Shown piece after piece: positions 44,617 through 51,732 of a DNA stretch of 64,000 nucleotides; position 1 is the stretch's first letter; the number at the start of each line of letters is the position of its first letter. The translations under genes and the position numbers were made by a program. The notes under the pieces are model-generated. The model made no database searches, had not been told where the DNA came from, and was given only the letters and a program-made list of their open reading frames with translations. The DNA is from Pseudomonas reidholzensis (GTDB taxonomy: Bacteria > Pseudomonadota > Gammaproteobacteria > Pseudomonadales > Pseudomonadaceae). The stretch spans positions 169,700 through 233,699 of the forward strand of contig NZ_UNOZ01000028.1 in NCBI RefSeq assembly GCF_900536025.1. Direction: 5' to 3'.

Positions 44617-45916
44617 GCAGAGCCTTGCCCAGCGCATCATCATCGCCTTCGCGTTGATGAGCGCCCTGGTCGCCGGGGCCTTCGCCTTCGGCATCGTGGC
44701 CACCGTGCACCTGGTCGAAGAACGGCTGATCTCGGCGGTCCTTGGCGGCGACCTGCAGCGCCTGCTGCGCATGGACAGCGTCAGCGACTGGAGCCATCGG
44801 CCGCGCCCCGACCAGCTGTTCTACTTCAGCGGCGGGCGTGACGACTTCGAACTGCCCAAGGACCTGCGCCACCTCACCCCGGGCTTCCACGAGGTGTTCC
44901 GCGACCAGCTGTCCTACCACGCGATGGTCGAAGTGGTCGATGGCCGGCACTACGTGCTGCTGCAGGACCAGAGCGATTTCGAAGAGCGCGAGCGGGTGCT
45001 GTTTGCCGTGGTGGTGGTCGGCTTCCTGCTCAGCCTGGTGCTGGCGGTGTTCCTCGGCTGGCTGCTGGCGCGGCGGGTGATGGCACCGGTGATTCGCCTG
45101 GCGCGCCAGGTGCGCCACCGCGATCAGTTGCTCGGCCTGGCGCCACCGCTGGCGCCGGACTACGCCGCCGACGAGGTTGGCCAGCTGGCGGTGGCCTTCG
45201 ACGACACCTTGGGCCGGCTGCGCGATGCACTGACCCGTGAACGGTTGTTCACCAGCGACGTCAGCCATGAGCTGCGCACGCCGCTGATGGTGCTCGCCAC
45301 CTCCTGCGAACTGCTGATCGAGAACCCCGGCCTGGACAGCCGCGCGCGCAGCCAGGTGGAGCGTATCGCGCGGGCCACCGAAGAGATGCGCGAGCTGGTC
45401 AAGACCTTCCTCATGCTCGCCCGGGCCCAGCGCGACGAAGGCGCTGTGGCCTCGCGTGCTTCCCTGCGTGAGGTGGCCGACGACCTCATCGGGGTCTGGC
45501 GCGACACCATCGAGCAGAAGGGCCTGGCGCTCTACTACGACGGCCGGGTCAGTGCCAGCCCGCTGGTGCACAACGCCACGTTCCTGCAGTCGGTGATGGG
45601 CAACCTGCTGCGCAACGCTGCGCATTACACCGACAGCGGTTACATCCGCCTGAGCCTGGAGCCTAACGGTTTCAGCGTCGAAGACAGTGGCGTGGGCATC
45701 CCCGAAGAGCAGCGCGAGGCGATGTTCCAGCCCTTCGTGCGCGGCGACGAGCGTCGCGGTGAGGGGCTGGGCCTGGGGTTGTCGCTGGTGCAGCGGATCT
45801 GTGACGACCAGGGGTGGCGAGTGACCCTGACCGCCACCTCGCCGCACGGCTGCCGCTTCCAGGTGGATCTGTGCCAGAGCGCCGCGTTGCTGGAGGATGA
45901 TCGGGCAGGCGAGTGA
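44606..45916 (+). CDS. colS: Sensor histidine kinase ColS
   Basis: 436 residues: TM1 (about 11-34), a periplasmic loop of about 96 residues, TM2 (about 131-153), HAMP, the phosphorylation helix FTSDVSHELRTPL with His221, and an ATPase domain (NLLRNAAHY, VEDSGVGIP, GEGLGLGLSLVQ). Periplasmic residues I recall as implicated in metal sensing in P. putida ColS all fall at the same numbers here: His35, Glu38, Asp57, His95, Glu96, His105 and the ExxE pair Glu126/Glu129. ATG 44606 is therefore the right start; an in-frame ATG 33 bases upstream is not. Confidence 0.93.
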   Translation: MEFKQSLAQRIIIAFALMSALVAGAFAFGIVATVHLVEERLISAVLGGDLQRLLRMDSVSDWSHRPRPDQLFYFSGGRDDFELPKDLRHLTPGFHEVFRDQLSYHAMVEVVDGRHYVLLQDQSDFEERERVLFAVVVVGFLLSLVLAVFLGWLLARRVMAPVIRLARQVRHRDQLLGLAPPLAPDYAADEVGQLAVAFDDTLGRLRDALTRERLFTSDVSHELRTPLMVLATSCELLIENPGLDSRARSQVERIARATEEMRELVKTFLMLARAQRDEGAVASRASLREVADDLIGVWRDTIEQKGLALYYDGRVSASPLVHNATFLQSVMGNLLRNAAHYTDSGYIRLSLEPNGFSVEDSGVGIPEEQREAMFQPFVRGDERRGEGLGLGLSLVQRICDDQGWRVTLTATSPHGCRFQVDLCQSAALLEDDRAGE

Positions 45917-45959
45917 ACGCGTCTGCCTCGGTAATCTTCTGCAACGTGTCGGCGGCGCG

Positions 45960-45975
45960 CTGACAGATTTTTCAC
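45960..45975 (+). promoter_or_regulatory. Probable ColR binding site upstream of the methyltransferase operon
   Basis: CTGACAGATTTTTCAC matches the recalled ColR consensus YYNASNNYTTTTTCAC except for A where the pyrimidine before the T run is expected. It ends 65 bases before the warA ATG. A candidate -10, TAAGGT at 46009-46014, lies 33 bases after it, the same spacing as at the PAP2 promoter. Confidence 0.65.
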
Positions 45976-46040
45976 ATCTGCATGACCTGACGCCAACGTG
46001 CGCTTGCCTAAGGTGAGCGCATTGAGTCAGGAGATGCCCA

Positions 46041-46721
46041 ATGCGTAGCCCCATCAAACTCGAATTTTCCGAGAAGTACGATCAGCAGCACGCCCAGGCG
46101 TACTTCCACAAGCATCAGGATGGCTTGGCGCGTCGCTTGTCCCACCAACGCGATGAACAGCTGGCGCGGCGTGCCCTGGCGTTGGCGGGCGACCCTGGGC
46201 TGGTCCTCGACCTGCCGTGTGGCGCCGGGCGTTTCTGGCCGCTGCTAGCGGAAAAAGCCAACCGCGTGATCATCGGCGCCGACAATTCGCAGGCGATGAT
46301 CGAGACAGCCTGTGCCGCGCAAGCGCCAGAGGTGGTCGCGCGGGTACGACCCTTGCAGACATCAGCCTTTGCCATCGACTTGCCCGACAACGCCGTGGAC
46401 AGCATCTTCTGCATGCGCCTGTTCCACCACATCGGCGAGGCCGCCCATCGCAAGACTATTCTCTCTGAGTTTCAGCGGGTTAGCCGCGACAGTGTGATTC
46501 TGTCGCTGTGGGTGGATGGCAACTTCAAGGCTTGGCGGCGCAAGAAACTCGAACAGCGACGCAGCGCCAAAACGGAGCAGGGCAGTTACCAGAACCGTTT
46601 TGTGTTACCTGCCGATACAGTCGAGCAAGAGTTTGTCGCTGCCGGTTTCCGTATTCAGGAGCGTCTGGACTTCCTGCCGTTCTACGCCATGTGGCGGGTT
46701 TACGTACTACGCAAGGGGTAG
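46041..46721 (+). CDS. warA: Class I SAM-dependent methyltransferase, WarA-like
   Basis: 226-residue Rossmann methyltransferase: SAM loop LVLDLPCGAGRFWPLLAEK, acidic end of strand 2 IIGADNSQAM, and DNAVDSIFCMRLFHHIGEA. In Pseudomonas the colRS-adjacent methyltransferase (WarA in P. aeruginosa, as I recall) is linked to LPS modification; that link is by position and similarity, not shown here. It is followed six bases later by an inaA-type kinase gene, and the ColR-type site ahead suggests ColR control of both. CAGGAG precedes the ATG. Confidence 0.8.
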   Translation: MRSPIKLEFSEKYDQQHAQAYFHKHQDGLARRLSHQRDEQLARRALALAGDPGLVLDLPCGAGRFWPLLAEKANRVIIGADNSQAMIETACAAQAPEVVARVRPLQTSAFAIDLPDNAVDSIFCMRLFHHIGEAAHRKTILSEFQRVSRDSVILSLWVDGNFKAWRRKKLEQRRSAKTEQGSYQNRFVLPADTVEQEFVAAGFRIQERLDFLPFYAMWRVYVLRKG

Positions 46722-46727
46722 GCATTC

Positions 46728-47426
46728 ATGGCAACAGCCCAGCATCGCGGTTCGCAGTTCGATTACTACTGGCAACAGCAGGGCGAATGGGTCGAGGCAC
46801 CCAATCAGCGGCGCGGCGGCGAAAGCGGCGTGCAGCGGCTGAACGACGCGAGCGGGCAGTTGCTGTATGCCAAGCGTCAGATCGGCCATACCTACCGCAG
46901 CCTGCTGCACCCGTTCGGGCGGCCGACGGTGCTGCGCGAGCAGGATGCCCTGCACAGTTTCGAAGAACTCGGTGTACGAGTCCCGCGGATCGTCTATTGC
47001 GGCGCTGAGCGCGATGGCGATCACCAGTGGCGTGCGCTGCTGGTGAGCGAGGCGCTGGATGGCTTCGTCGATCTCGACTCCTGGCACGCCGAGGGCGCGC
47101 GCGAGACCTACCCGCCGGTGCTCCACGAACGCATGCTCAAGGACCTCGCCGACAACCTGTCGCGCATGCACCTGGGCCATTGGCAGCATGGCTGCCTGTA
47201 TGGCAAGCATGTGTTCATCAAGGTCAGCGGGGAAGGCGAGCAGGCCCGCGCCGAAGTCGCCTTGCTCGACCTGGAGAAGTGCCGCCGGCGCATCAGCCGC
47301 CACCGCGCAGCGCTCAACGACCTGGGCCAGTTGCGCCGCCATTCGTCACTCAACGACGCGGAATGGCAGACATTGCTCTACTTTTACCAGATGGCGTTTG
47401 GCAGCGCTGTCAAAGGGTTAGAGTAA
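46728..47426 (+). CDS. inaA: InaA/lipopolysaccharide kinase family protein
   Basis: 232 residues of the small protein-kinase-like fold used by LPS-core kinases (WaaP/KdkA/InaA). Visible: GGESGVQRL, the lysine strand LLYAKRQIGHTYR, LADNLSRMHLGHWQHGCLYGKHVF as the catalytic-loop region, and LLDLEKCRRR carrying the metal-binding DLEK. Probable role: phosphorylation of a core sugar or related envelope glycan. Co-transcribed with the methyltransferase gene; its TAA overlaps the next ATG by one base. Confidence 0.85.
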   Translation: MATAQHRGSQFDYYWQQQGEWVEAPNQRRGGESGVQRLNDASGQLLYAKRQIGHTYRSLLHPFGRPTVLREQDALHSFEELGVRVPRIVYCGAERDGDHQWRALLVSEALDGFVDLDSWHAEGARETYPPVLHERMLKDLADNLSRMHLGHWQHGCLYGKHVFIKVSGEGEQARAEVALLDLEKCRRRISRHRAALNDLGQLRRHSSLNDAEWQTLLYFYQMAFGSAVKGLE

Positions 47427-47653
47427 TGAAACTAGAAATAGCTCGAGCTTTGTTCCTGGTGGCGGCTCTGGCCGTGACCACCGCAGCGGTGGCCGCGTGG
47501 GAAGAACCGCGGCCCACCGTCTTCAGCAAGGCCGACCTGGGTGGCCAATGTGCCTTGCCCCGTGTGGCCAAGGCGCAGGGTACGGTGCAACCGGATCACG
47601 ACCTGCTGTTGTTGCTGTTTGGCCTGCGCCAAGGCTTGCGGCCGTTCAGCTGA
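47426..47653 (+). CDS. Small exported protein of unknown function
   Basis: 75 residues starting MKLEIARALFLVAALAVTTA, a clear signal peptide likely cleaved after AVAA before WEEP. The mature part is about 50 residues with a single Cys and a Leu-rich stretch (DHDLLLLLFGLRQG). It overlaps the inaA stop (TAATG), so it belongs to the warA-inaA operon and probably to the ColR regulon. I recognise no family. Confidence 0.75.
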   Translation: MKLEIARALFLVAALAVTTAAVAAWEEPRPTVFSKADLGGQCALPRVAKAQGTVQPDHDLLLLLFGLRQGLRPFS

Positions 47654-47656
47654 AGG

Positions 47657-47681
47657 CCACCCCCCGCTCGCAGGGTGGTTT
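47657..47681 (+). terminator. Weak terminator after the warA-inaA operon
   Basis: CCACCC (47657-47662) pairs with GGGTGG (47673-47678), followed by TTTC, in the 27-base gap before a convergent gene. Confidence 0.4.
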
Positions 47682-48079
47682 CACGCCACCTGTTCAAGCC
47701 AGTCATTGAGGTTGTGGTAGTTGCTCACCCGGGCAATCTTGCCGAAGTGAATGTAGAAGAACGCCCCCGCCGAGAGCACATAGGTCTGGCCGCTGGCCGC
47801 CGGCAAGCCTTCGTCGTCGGCCAGGTACTCACCGTGTACGGTGAACTCGGCGGCGGCGCGCTTGCCCTCGGCGTCCTGCATCACCACGATGTCGGCCAGG
47901 CGTTCGCGGTAGCAGCGGTTGCTCTTGTCCATGAAAGCGGCGAAGGCGGCCTTGCCCATCTGTCGTTCACCCTGGTTGATGTCATGGATCACGTCCGCGC
48001 TGAGCAGGTCGAGCAAGGCCGGCATGTCCTTGGCATTCAAGGCGGCATAGTAGGCAGTGACGAGTTCAGTAGCGGTCAT
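47681..48079 (-). CDS. SnoaL/NTF2-like protein (ketosteroid isomerase-related)
   Basis: 132 residues with the cone-shaped SnoaL-like fold: VTAYYAALNAKDMPALLDLLSADVIHDINQG at the start, a middle CYRERLADIVVMQDAEGKRAAAEFTVHGEYL, and terminal KIARVSNYHNLNDWLEQV. Substrate and role unknown. Convergent with the warA-inaA operon and divergent from a GNAT gene, 115 bases away. Confidence 0.82.
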   Translation of the reverse strand: MTATELVTAYYAALNAKDMPALLDLLSADVIHDINQGERQMGKAAFAAFMDKSNRCYRERLADIVVMQDAEGKRAAAEFTVHGEYLADDEGLPAASGQTYVLSAGAFFYIHFGKIARVSNYHNLNDWLEQVA

Positions 48080-48194
48080 GGCAATGTTCCTGTCGTGTAC
48101 GGGAAAGGAGAGGGCATGCAGCGGATGATAGGGTTTCCCCTCAGGCCCGGCTTAGCCGAGCGCGTCATCCACATCGACAAAACGACCGCCAAGC

Positions 48195-48785
48195 ATGGAA
48201 ATCCGCCTGTTGCACGGCGCCGCCATCGCGCCTTACATCGATGACCTCGTTCGCCTGCGCCTGACGGTGTTCCGCGAGTTTCCCTATCTGTATGACGGTA
48301 CCCCTGAATACCAGGCCGACTACCTGGCGGCCTACGCCGCGTCGCCCCGCAGCCTGGTGGTCCTGGCCTTGGATAACGGCGAGGTGGTCGGTGCATCGAC
48401 CGGCTTGCCCCTGGCCGACGAGACGGACGCGTTCCAGCAGCCGTTCCTGGCCAACGGCCGTGATCCTGCCAGGGTCTTCTATTTTGGCGAGTCGGTATTG
48501 CTGCCGGGCTACCGTGGCCAAGGCCTGGGCGTGCGCTTCTTCATCGAGCGCGAGTCGTATGCGCACAAGCTGGGCGGGTTCGACTACTGCGCGTTCTGTG
48601 CGGTCGAGCGCCCGGCCGGGCACCCGCGACGGCCGGCAGACTACAAGCCGTTGCAGGGTTTCTGGCGCAATCGCGGGTTTCTCCACGAACCGTCACTGCG
48701 CACCCGCCATGCCTGGCGCGACCTGGACCAGCAGGAGCAGTCGGCCAAGATCATGTCGTTCTGGCTCAAGGCATTGCCGATGTAA
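48195..48785 (+). CDS. GNAT family N-acetyltransferase
   Basis: 196 residues. The acetyl-CoA loop ESVLLPGYRGQGLGVRFFIERE matches GNAT motif A (R/Q-x-x-G-x-G/A as RGQGLG), following LVVLALDNGEVVGASTGLPL. The C-terminal LQGFWRNRGF is typical of motif B. Acceptor unknown; no adjacent toxin/antitoxin partner. Ends at a bidirectional hairpin shared with the fumarase gene. Confidence 0.85.
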   Translation: MEIRLLHGAAIAPYIDDLVRLRLTVFREFPYLYDGTPEYQADYLAAYAASPRSLVVLALDNGEVVGASTGLPLADETDAFQQPFLANGRDPARVFYFGESVLLPGYRGQGLGVRFFIERESYAHKLGGFDYCAFCAVERPAGHPRRPADYKPLQGFWRNRGFLHEPSLRTRHAWRDLDQQEQSAKIMSFWLKALPM

Positions 48786-48842
48786 CCTGGCTGGCAGCCC
48801 GGCGGTGCTCGACAGGGCAGTGCCTGGGTACCGTGAAAATGA

Positions 48843-48868
48843 AAACGCCCGGCCTAGGCCGGGCGTTT
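48843..48868. terminator. Bidirectional terminator between GNAT and fumarase genes
   Basis: AAACGCCCGGCC TA GGCCGGGCGTTT is a near-perfect palindrome with A/T tracts on both sides, placed between convergent genes. Confidence 0.9.
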
Positions 48869-48888
48869 CTGTCAGCGCAGGAGGTGAA

Positions 48889-50412
48889 TCACTTCACTTC
48901 AACTGCCAGGCTTTGGGCGATCTTGCTCTGCCACAGCGCTGGGCCGGTGATGTGCACCGACTCACCGTTGCTGTCCACCGCGACGGTGACCGGCATGTCC
49001 TTGACCTCGAACTCGTAGATCGCTTCCATGCCCAGTTCGGCAAAGGCCAGCACCTGCGACTTGCGGATCGCCTGGGCGACCAGGTAGGCGGCGCCGCCGA
49101 CGGCCATCAGGTACACGGCTTTGTTGTCCTTGATCGCTTCGATGGCGGTCGGGCCGCGCTCGGACTTGCCGATCATGCCGAGCAGACCGGTCTGCTCGAG
49201 GATCTGCCGGGTGAACTTGTCCATCCGCGTAGCGGTGGTCGGGCCGGCAGGGCCTACCACTTCGTCACCGACCGGGTCGACCGGGCCGACGTAGTAGATG
49301 AAGCGGCCCTTGAGGTCGACCGGCAGCTGTTCGCCGCGGTTGAGCATCTCGACCATGCGCTTGTGCGCCGCATCGCGGCCGGTGAGCATCTTGCCGTTGA
49401 GCAGGATGGTCTCGCCCGGTTTCCAGCTGGCGACTTCTTCTGGGGTGATGCTGTCCAGGTTGACCCGACGCGCGCTCGGGCCGGCTTCCCAGACGATTTC
49501 CGGGTAGGCGTCGAGCGACGGCGCTTCGAGCTCGGCCGGGCCGGAGCCGTCGAGGACGAAGTGCGCGTGGCGGGTGGCCGCGCAGTTGGGGATCATGCAC
49601 ACCGGCAGCGAAGCGGCGTGGGTCGGGTAGTCCATGATCTTGACGTCGAGCACGGTGGTCAGGCCGCCCAGGCCCTGGGCGCCGATGCCCAGCTGGTTGA
49701 CCTTGTCGAACAGCTCCAGGCGGATCTCTTCGATGCGGTTCTGCGGGCCGCGGGCCTTGAGCTCATGGATGTCGATGGATTCCATCAGGACTTCCTTGGC
49801 CATCACCGCGGCTTTCTCGGCGGTGCCGCCGATGCCGATGCCGAGCATGCCCGGTGGGCACCAGCCAGCGCCCATGGTCGGGACGGTCTTGAGCACCCAG
49901 TCGACGATCGAGTCGGACGGGTTGAGCATGGCCATCTTCGACTTGTTTTCCGAACCGCCGCCCTTGGCTGCGACATCCACTTCGAGCTTGTCGCCAGGCA
50001 CGACCGAGTAGTGGATGACCGCCGGGGTGTTGTCCTTGGTGTTCTTGCGAGCACCGGCCGGGTCGGCCAGGATCGACGCACGCAGGACGTTCTCGGGCAG
50101 GTTGTAGGCGCGACGTACGCCCTCGTTGATCATGTCGTCCAGGCTCATGGTCGCGCCGTCCCAGCGCACGTCCATGCCGACGCGGACAAACACGGTAACG
50201 ATACCGGTGTCCTGGCAGATCGGGCGGTGGCCGGTCGCGCACATGCGCGAGTTGATCAGGATCTGGGCGATGGAATCGCGCGCAGCGGGCGACTCTTCAC
50301 GCAGGTAGGCTTCGTGCATCGCCTGGATGAAGTCGACGGGGTGGTAGTACGAGATGAATTGCAGGGCGTCGGCGACGCTCTGAATCAGGTCGTCTTGCTT
50401 GATCACGGTCAT
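48889..50412 (-). CDS. fumA: Class I (4Fe-4S) fumarate hydratase
   Basis: 507-residue iron-sulfur fumarase interconverting fumarate and malate in the TCA cycle. N-terminal alpha domain with RPICQDTGIVTVFVRVG (first cluster Cys), GGSENKSKMAML, and GWCPPGMLGIGIGG (second Cys region), and C-terminal beta domain with TGRDAAHKRMVEML, YYVGPVDPVGDEVVGPAGPTT and MIGKSERG. Class I enzymes are oxygen- and iron-sensitive and Pseudomonas usually also has class II FumC for iron-poor conditions. AGAGGAG precedes the ATG; TATACT on the minus strand at about 50534-50539 could be its -10. Confidence 0.95.
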   Translation of the reverse strand: MTVIKQDDLIQSVADALQFISYYHPVDFIQAMHEAYLREESPAARDSIAQILINSRMCATGHRPICQDTGIVTVFVRVGMDVRWDGATMSLDDMINEGVRRAYNLPENVLRASILADPAGARKNTKDNTPAVIHYSVVPGDKLEVDVAAKGGGSENKSKMAMLNPSDSIVDWVLKTVPTMGAGWCPPGMLGIGIGGTAEKAAVMAKEVLMESIDIHELKARGPQNRIEEIRLELFDKVNQLGIGAQGLGGLTTVLDVKIMDYPTHAASLPVCMIPNCAATRHAHFVLDGSGPAELEAPSLDAYPEIVWEAGPSARRVNLDSITPEEVASWKPGETILLNGKMLTGRDAAHKRMVEMLNRGEQLPVDLKGRFIYYVGPVDPVGDEVVGPAGPTTATRMDKFTRQILEQTGLLGMIGKSERGPTAIEAIKDNKAVYLMAVGGAAYLVAQAIRKSQVLAFAELGMEAIYEFEVKDMPVTVAVDSNGESVHITGPALWQSKIAQSLAVEVK

Positions 50413-50660
50413 GCAGCGCGCTCCTCTTTAAGACGGGAACATTCGTAAAGGCCTTCCGACGGCGCCGACCAGCGTGTCGAAACGACCTTGCAAGGTGCAT
50501 CGGCAGGTCAGGCCGACGCAAAAAAGGCGCGGCAGTATAGCGCGCATCCGGGGCCGGTACACCAGCGCGCGGTCTGGACCTTTGTCGGCAGCCACTGGGC
50601 ATCGTTTTTGCTGTCGATCCCGGCTTGCCTTACAGTGGCCCTGTGATACCTGGAGATTCG

Positions 50661-51590
50661 ATGACCATGCCTGAACTCTGCGTCGGCGAGCGCCGCTGGC
50701 CGGTGCCGGCCGGCAGCAACCTGCTCGATGCCCTCAATGCGGCGGGCCTGGCCGTGCCCTACAGCTGCCGGGCGGGCAGTTGTCATGCCTGCCTGGTGCG
50801 CTGTGAAGCAGGGCAGCCGGCCGATGCCTTGCCCGAGGCCTTGGCCCTGGAGCAATACGCGTTGGGCTGGCGGCTGGCCTGCCAGTGCCGGGTGGTCGAC
50901 GATCTGCGCGTGGCCTTGTTCGACCCGCTCAGCGATGGCCTGCCGGCGTTGGTCTGCGGGCTAGACTGGTTCGCCGAGGTGCTGCGCCTGCGCGTGCGCG
51001 CGCAGCGGCCAATGCGCTATCGGGCCGGGCAGCATGTGCTGCTGTGGCACGGCGAGGTCGCGCGGCCGTATTCCCTGGCGAGCCTGCCGGGTGAGGATGA
51101 TTTTCTCGAGTTTCATATCGACTGCCGACGGCCGGGGGCGTTTTGCGACCTGGCGCGGGGATTGCGGCTGGGCGATGAGCTGCGCCTCGGCGAGTTGCGC
51201 GGCGGTGCGCTGCACTACGACCCGGACTGGCAGGCGCGGCCGCTCTGGTTGCTGGCGGCGGGCACCGGGCTGGCGCCGTTATGGGGCATTTTGCGTGAGG
51301 CGTTGCGCGAGGGGCATGAAGGTGAAATCAAAGTGCTGCATGTCGCGCACGAGCACTACCTGGCGGAGGCGCTGCATGAGCTGGCTCGGGTGTATCCGCA
51401 GTTGACGGTGGAGTTGCATGCGCTGGAGGACTTCCAGCAAGCGCTGGCAGGATTGCGCCTGGCGTCGCGGCAGACAGTGGCGTTGGCGTGCGGGTCGCCG
51501 GGGAGTGTCGAGCAGTTTGCGCGGCGCTTGTTCATTGCCGGGCTGCCGAGGAATCAGCTGTTTGCCGATGTGTTCACCGAGCACGTTTAA
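50661..51590 (+). CDS. 2Fe-2S ferredoxin fused to an FNR-type oxidoreductase
   Basis: 309 residues. Residues 1-85 are a plant-type 2Fe-2S ferredoxin: CRAGSCHAC gives CX4CX2C, and the fourth ligand is in LACQCRV. Then an FAD domain (RAGQHVLLWHGEVARPYSLAS with the RxYS flavin motif) and an NAD(P) domain (LWLLAAGTGLAPLWGILREAL; ALACGSPGSVEQFARRL). This is the layout of electron-donating reductases of oxygenases, but no oxygenase lies nearby. ATG 50661 with TGGAGA upstream; an earlier in-frame ATG is less likely. Confidence 0.9.
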   Translation: MTMPELCVGERRWPVPAGSNLLDALNAAGLAVPYSCRAGSCHACLVRCEAGQPADALPEALALEQYALGWRLACQCRVVDDLRVALFDPLSDGLPALVCGLDWFAEVLRLRVRAQRPMRYRAGQHVLLWHGEVARPYSLASLPGEDDFLEFHIDCRRPGAFCDLARGLRLGDELRLGELRGGALHYDPDWQARPLWLLAAGTGLAPLWGILREALREGHEGEIKVLHVAHEHYLAEALHELARVYPQLTVELHALEDFQQALAGLRLASRQTVALACGSPGSVEQFARRLFIAGLPRNQLFADVFTEHV

Positions 51591-51606
51591 GGTGATGGCG
51601 GCGCTG

Positions 51607-51724
51607 ATGCGGGCCTCTTCGCGGGGCAACCCCGCTCCTACAGGCTCTGTGGAGGGCTCAGCATTCGAGCCTTGCAGGGGTCCGGTGGGAGCGGGCTTGC
51701 CCCGCGAAGGGCCGCAAAGCGGCC
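51607..51724. repeat. REP palindrome pair (inverted)
   Basis: CTTCGCGGGGCAACCCCGCT (about 51616) and GGGAGCGGGCTTGCCCCGCG (about 51687) form an inverted REP pair in the convergent gap between the reductase and pyruvate kinase genes. Confidence 0.8.
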
Positions 51725-51732
51725 CGGATTGA

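Noticed and set aside
48292..50448. 718-codon plus-strand ORF across the GNAT 3' end and fumarase
   Set aside because: It is out of frame with GNAT, crosses a bidirectional terminator and lies antisense to the complete fumarase gene.
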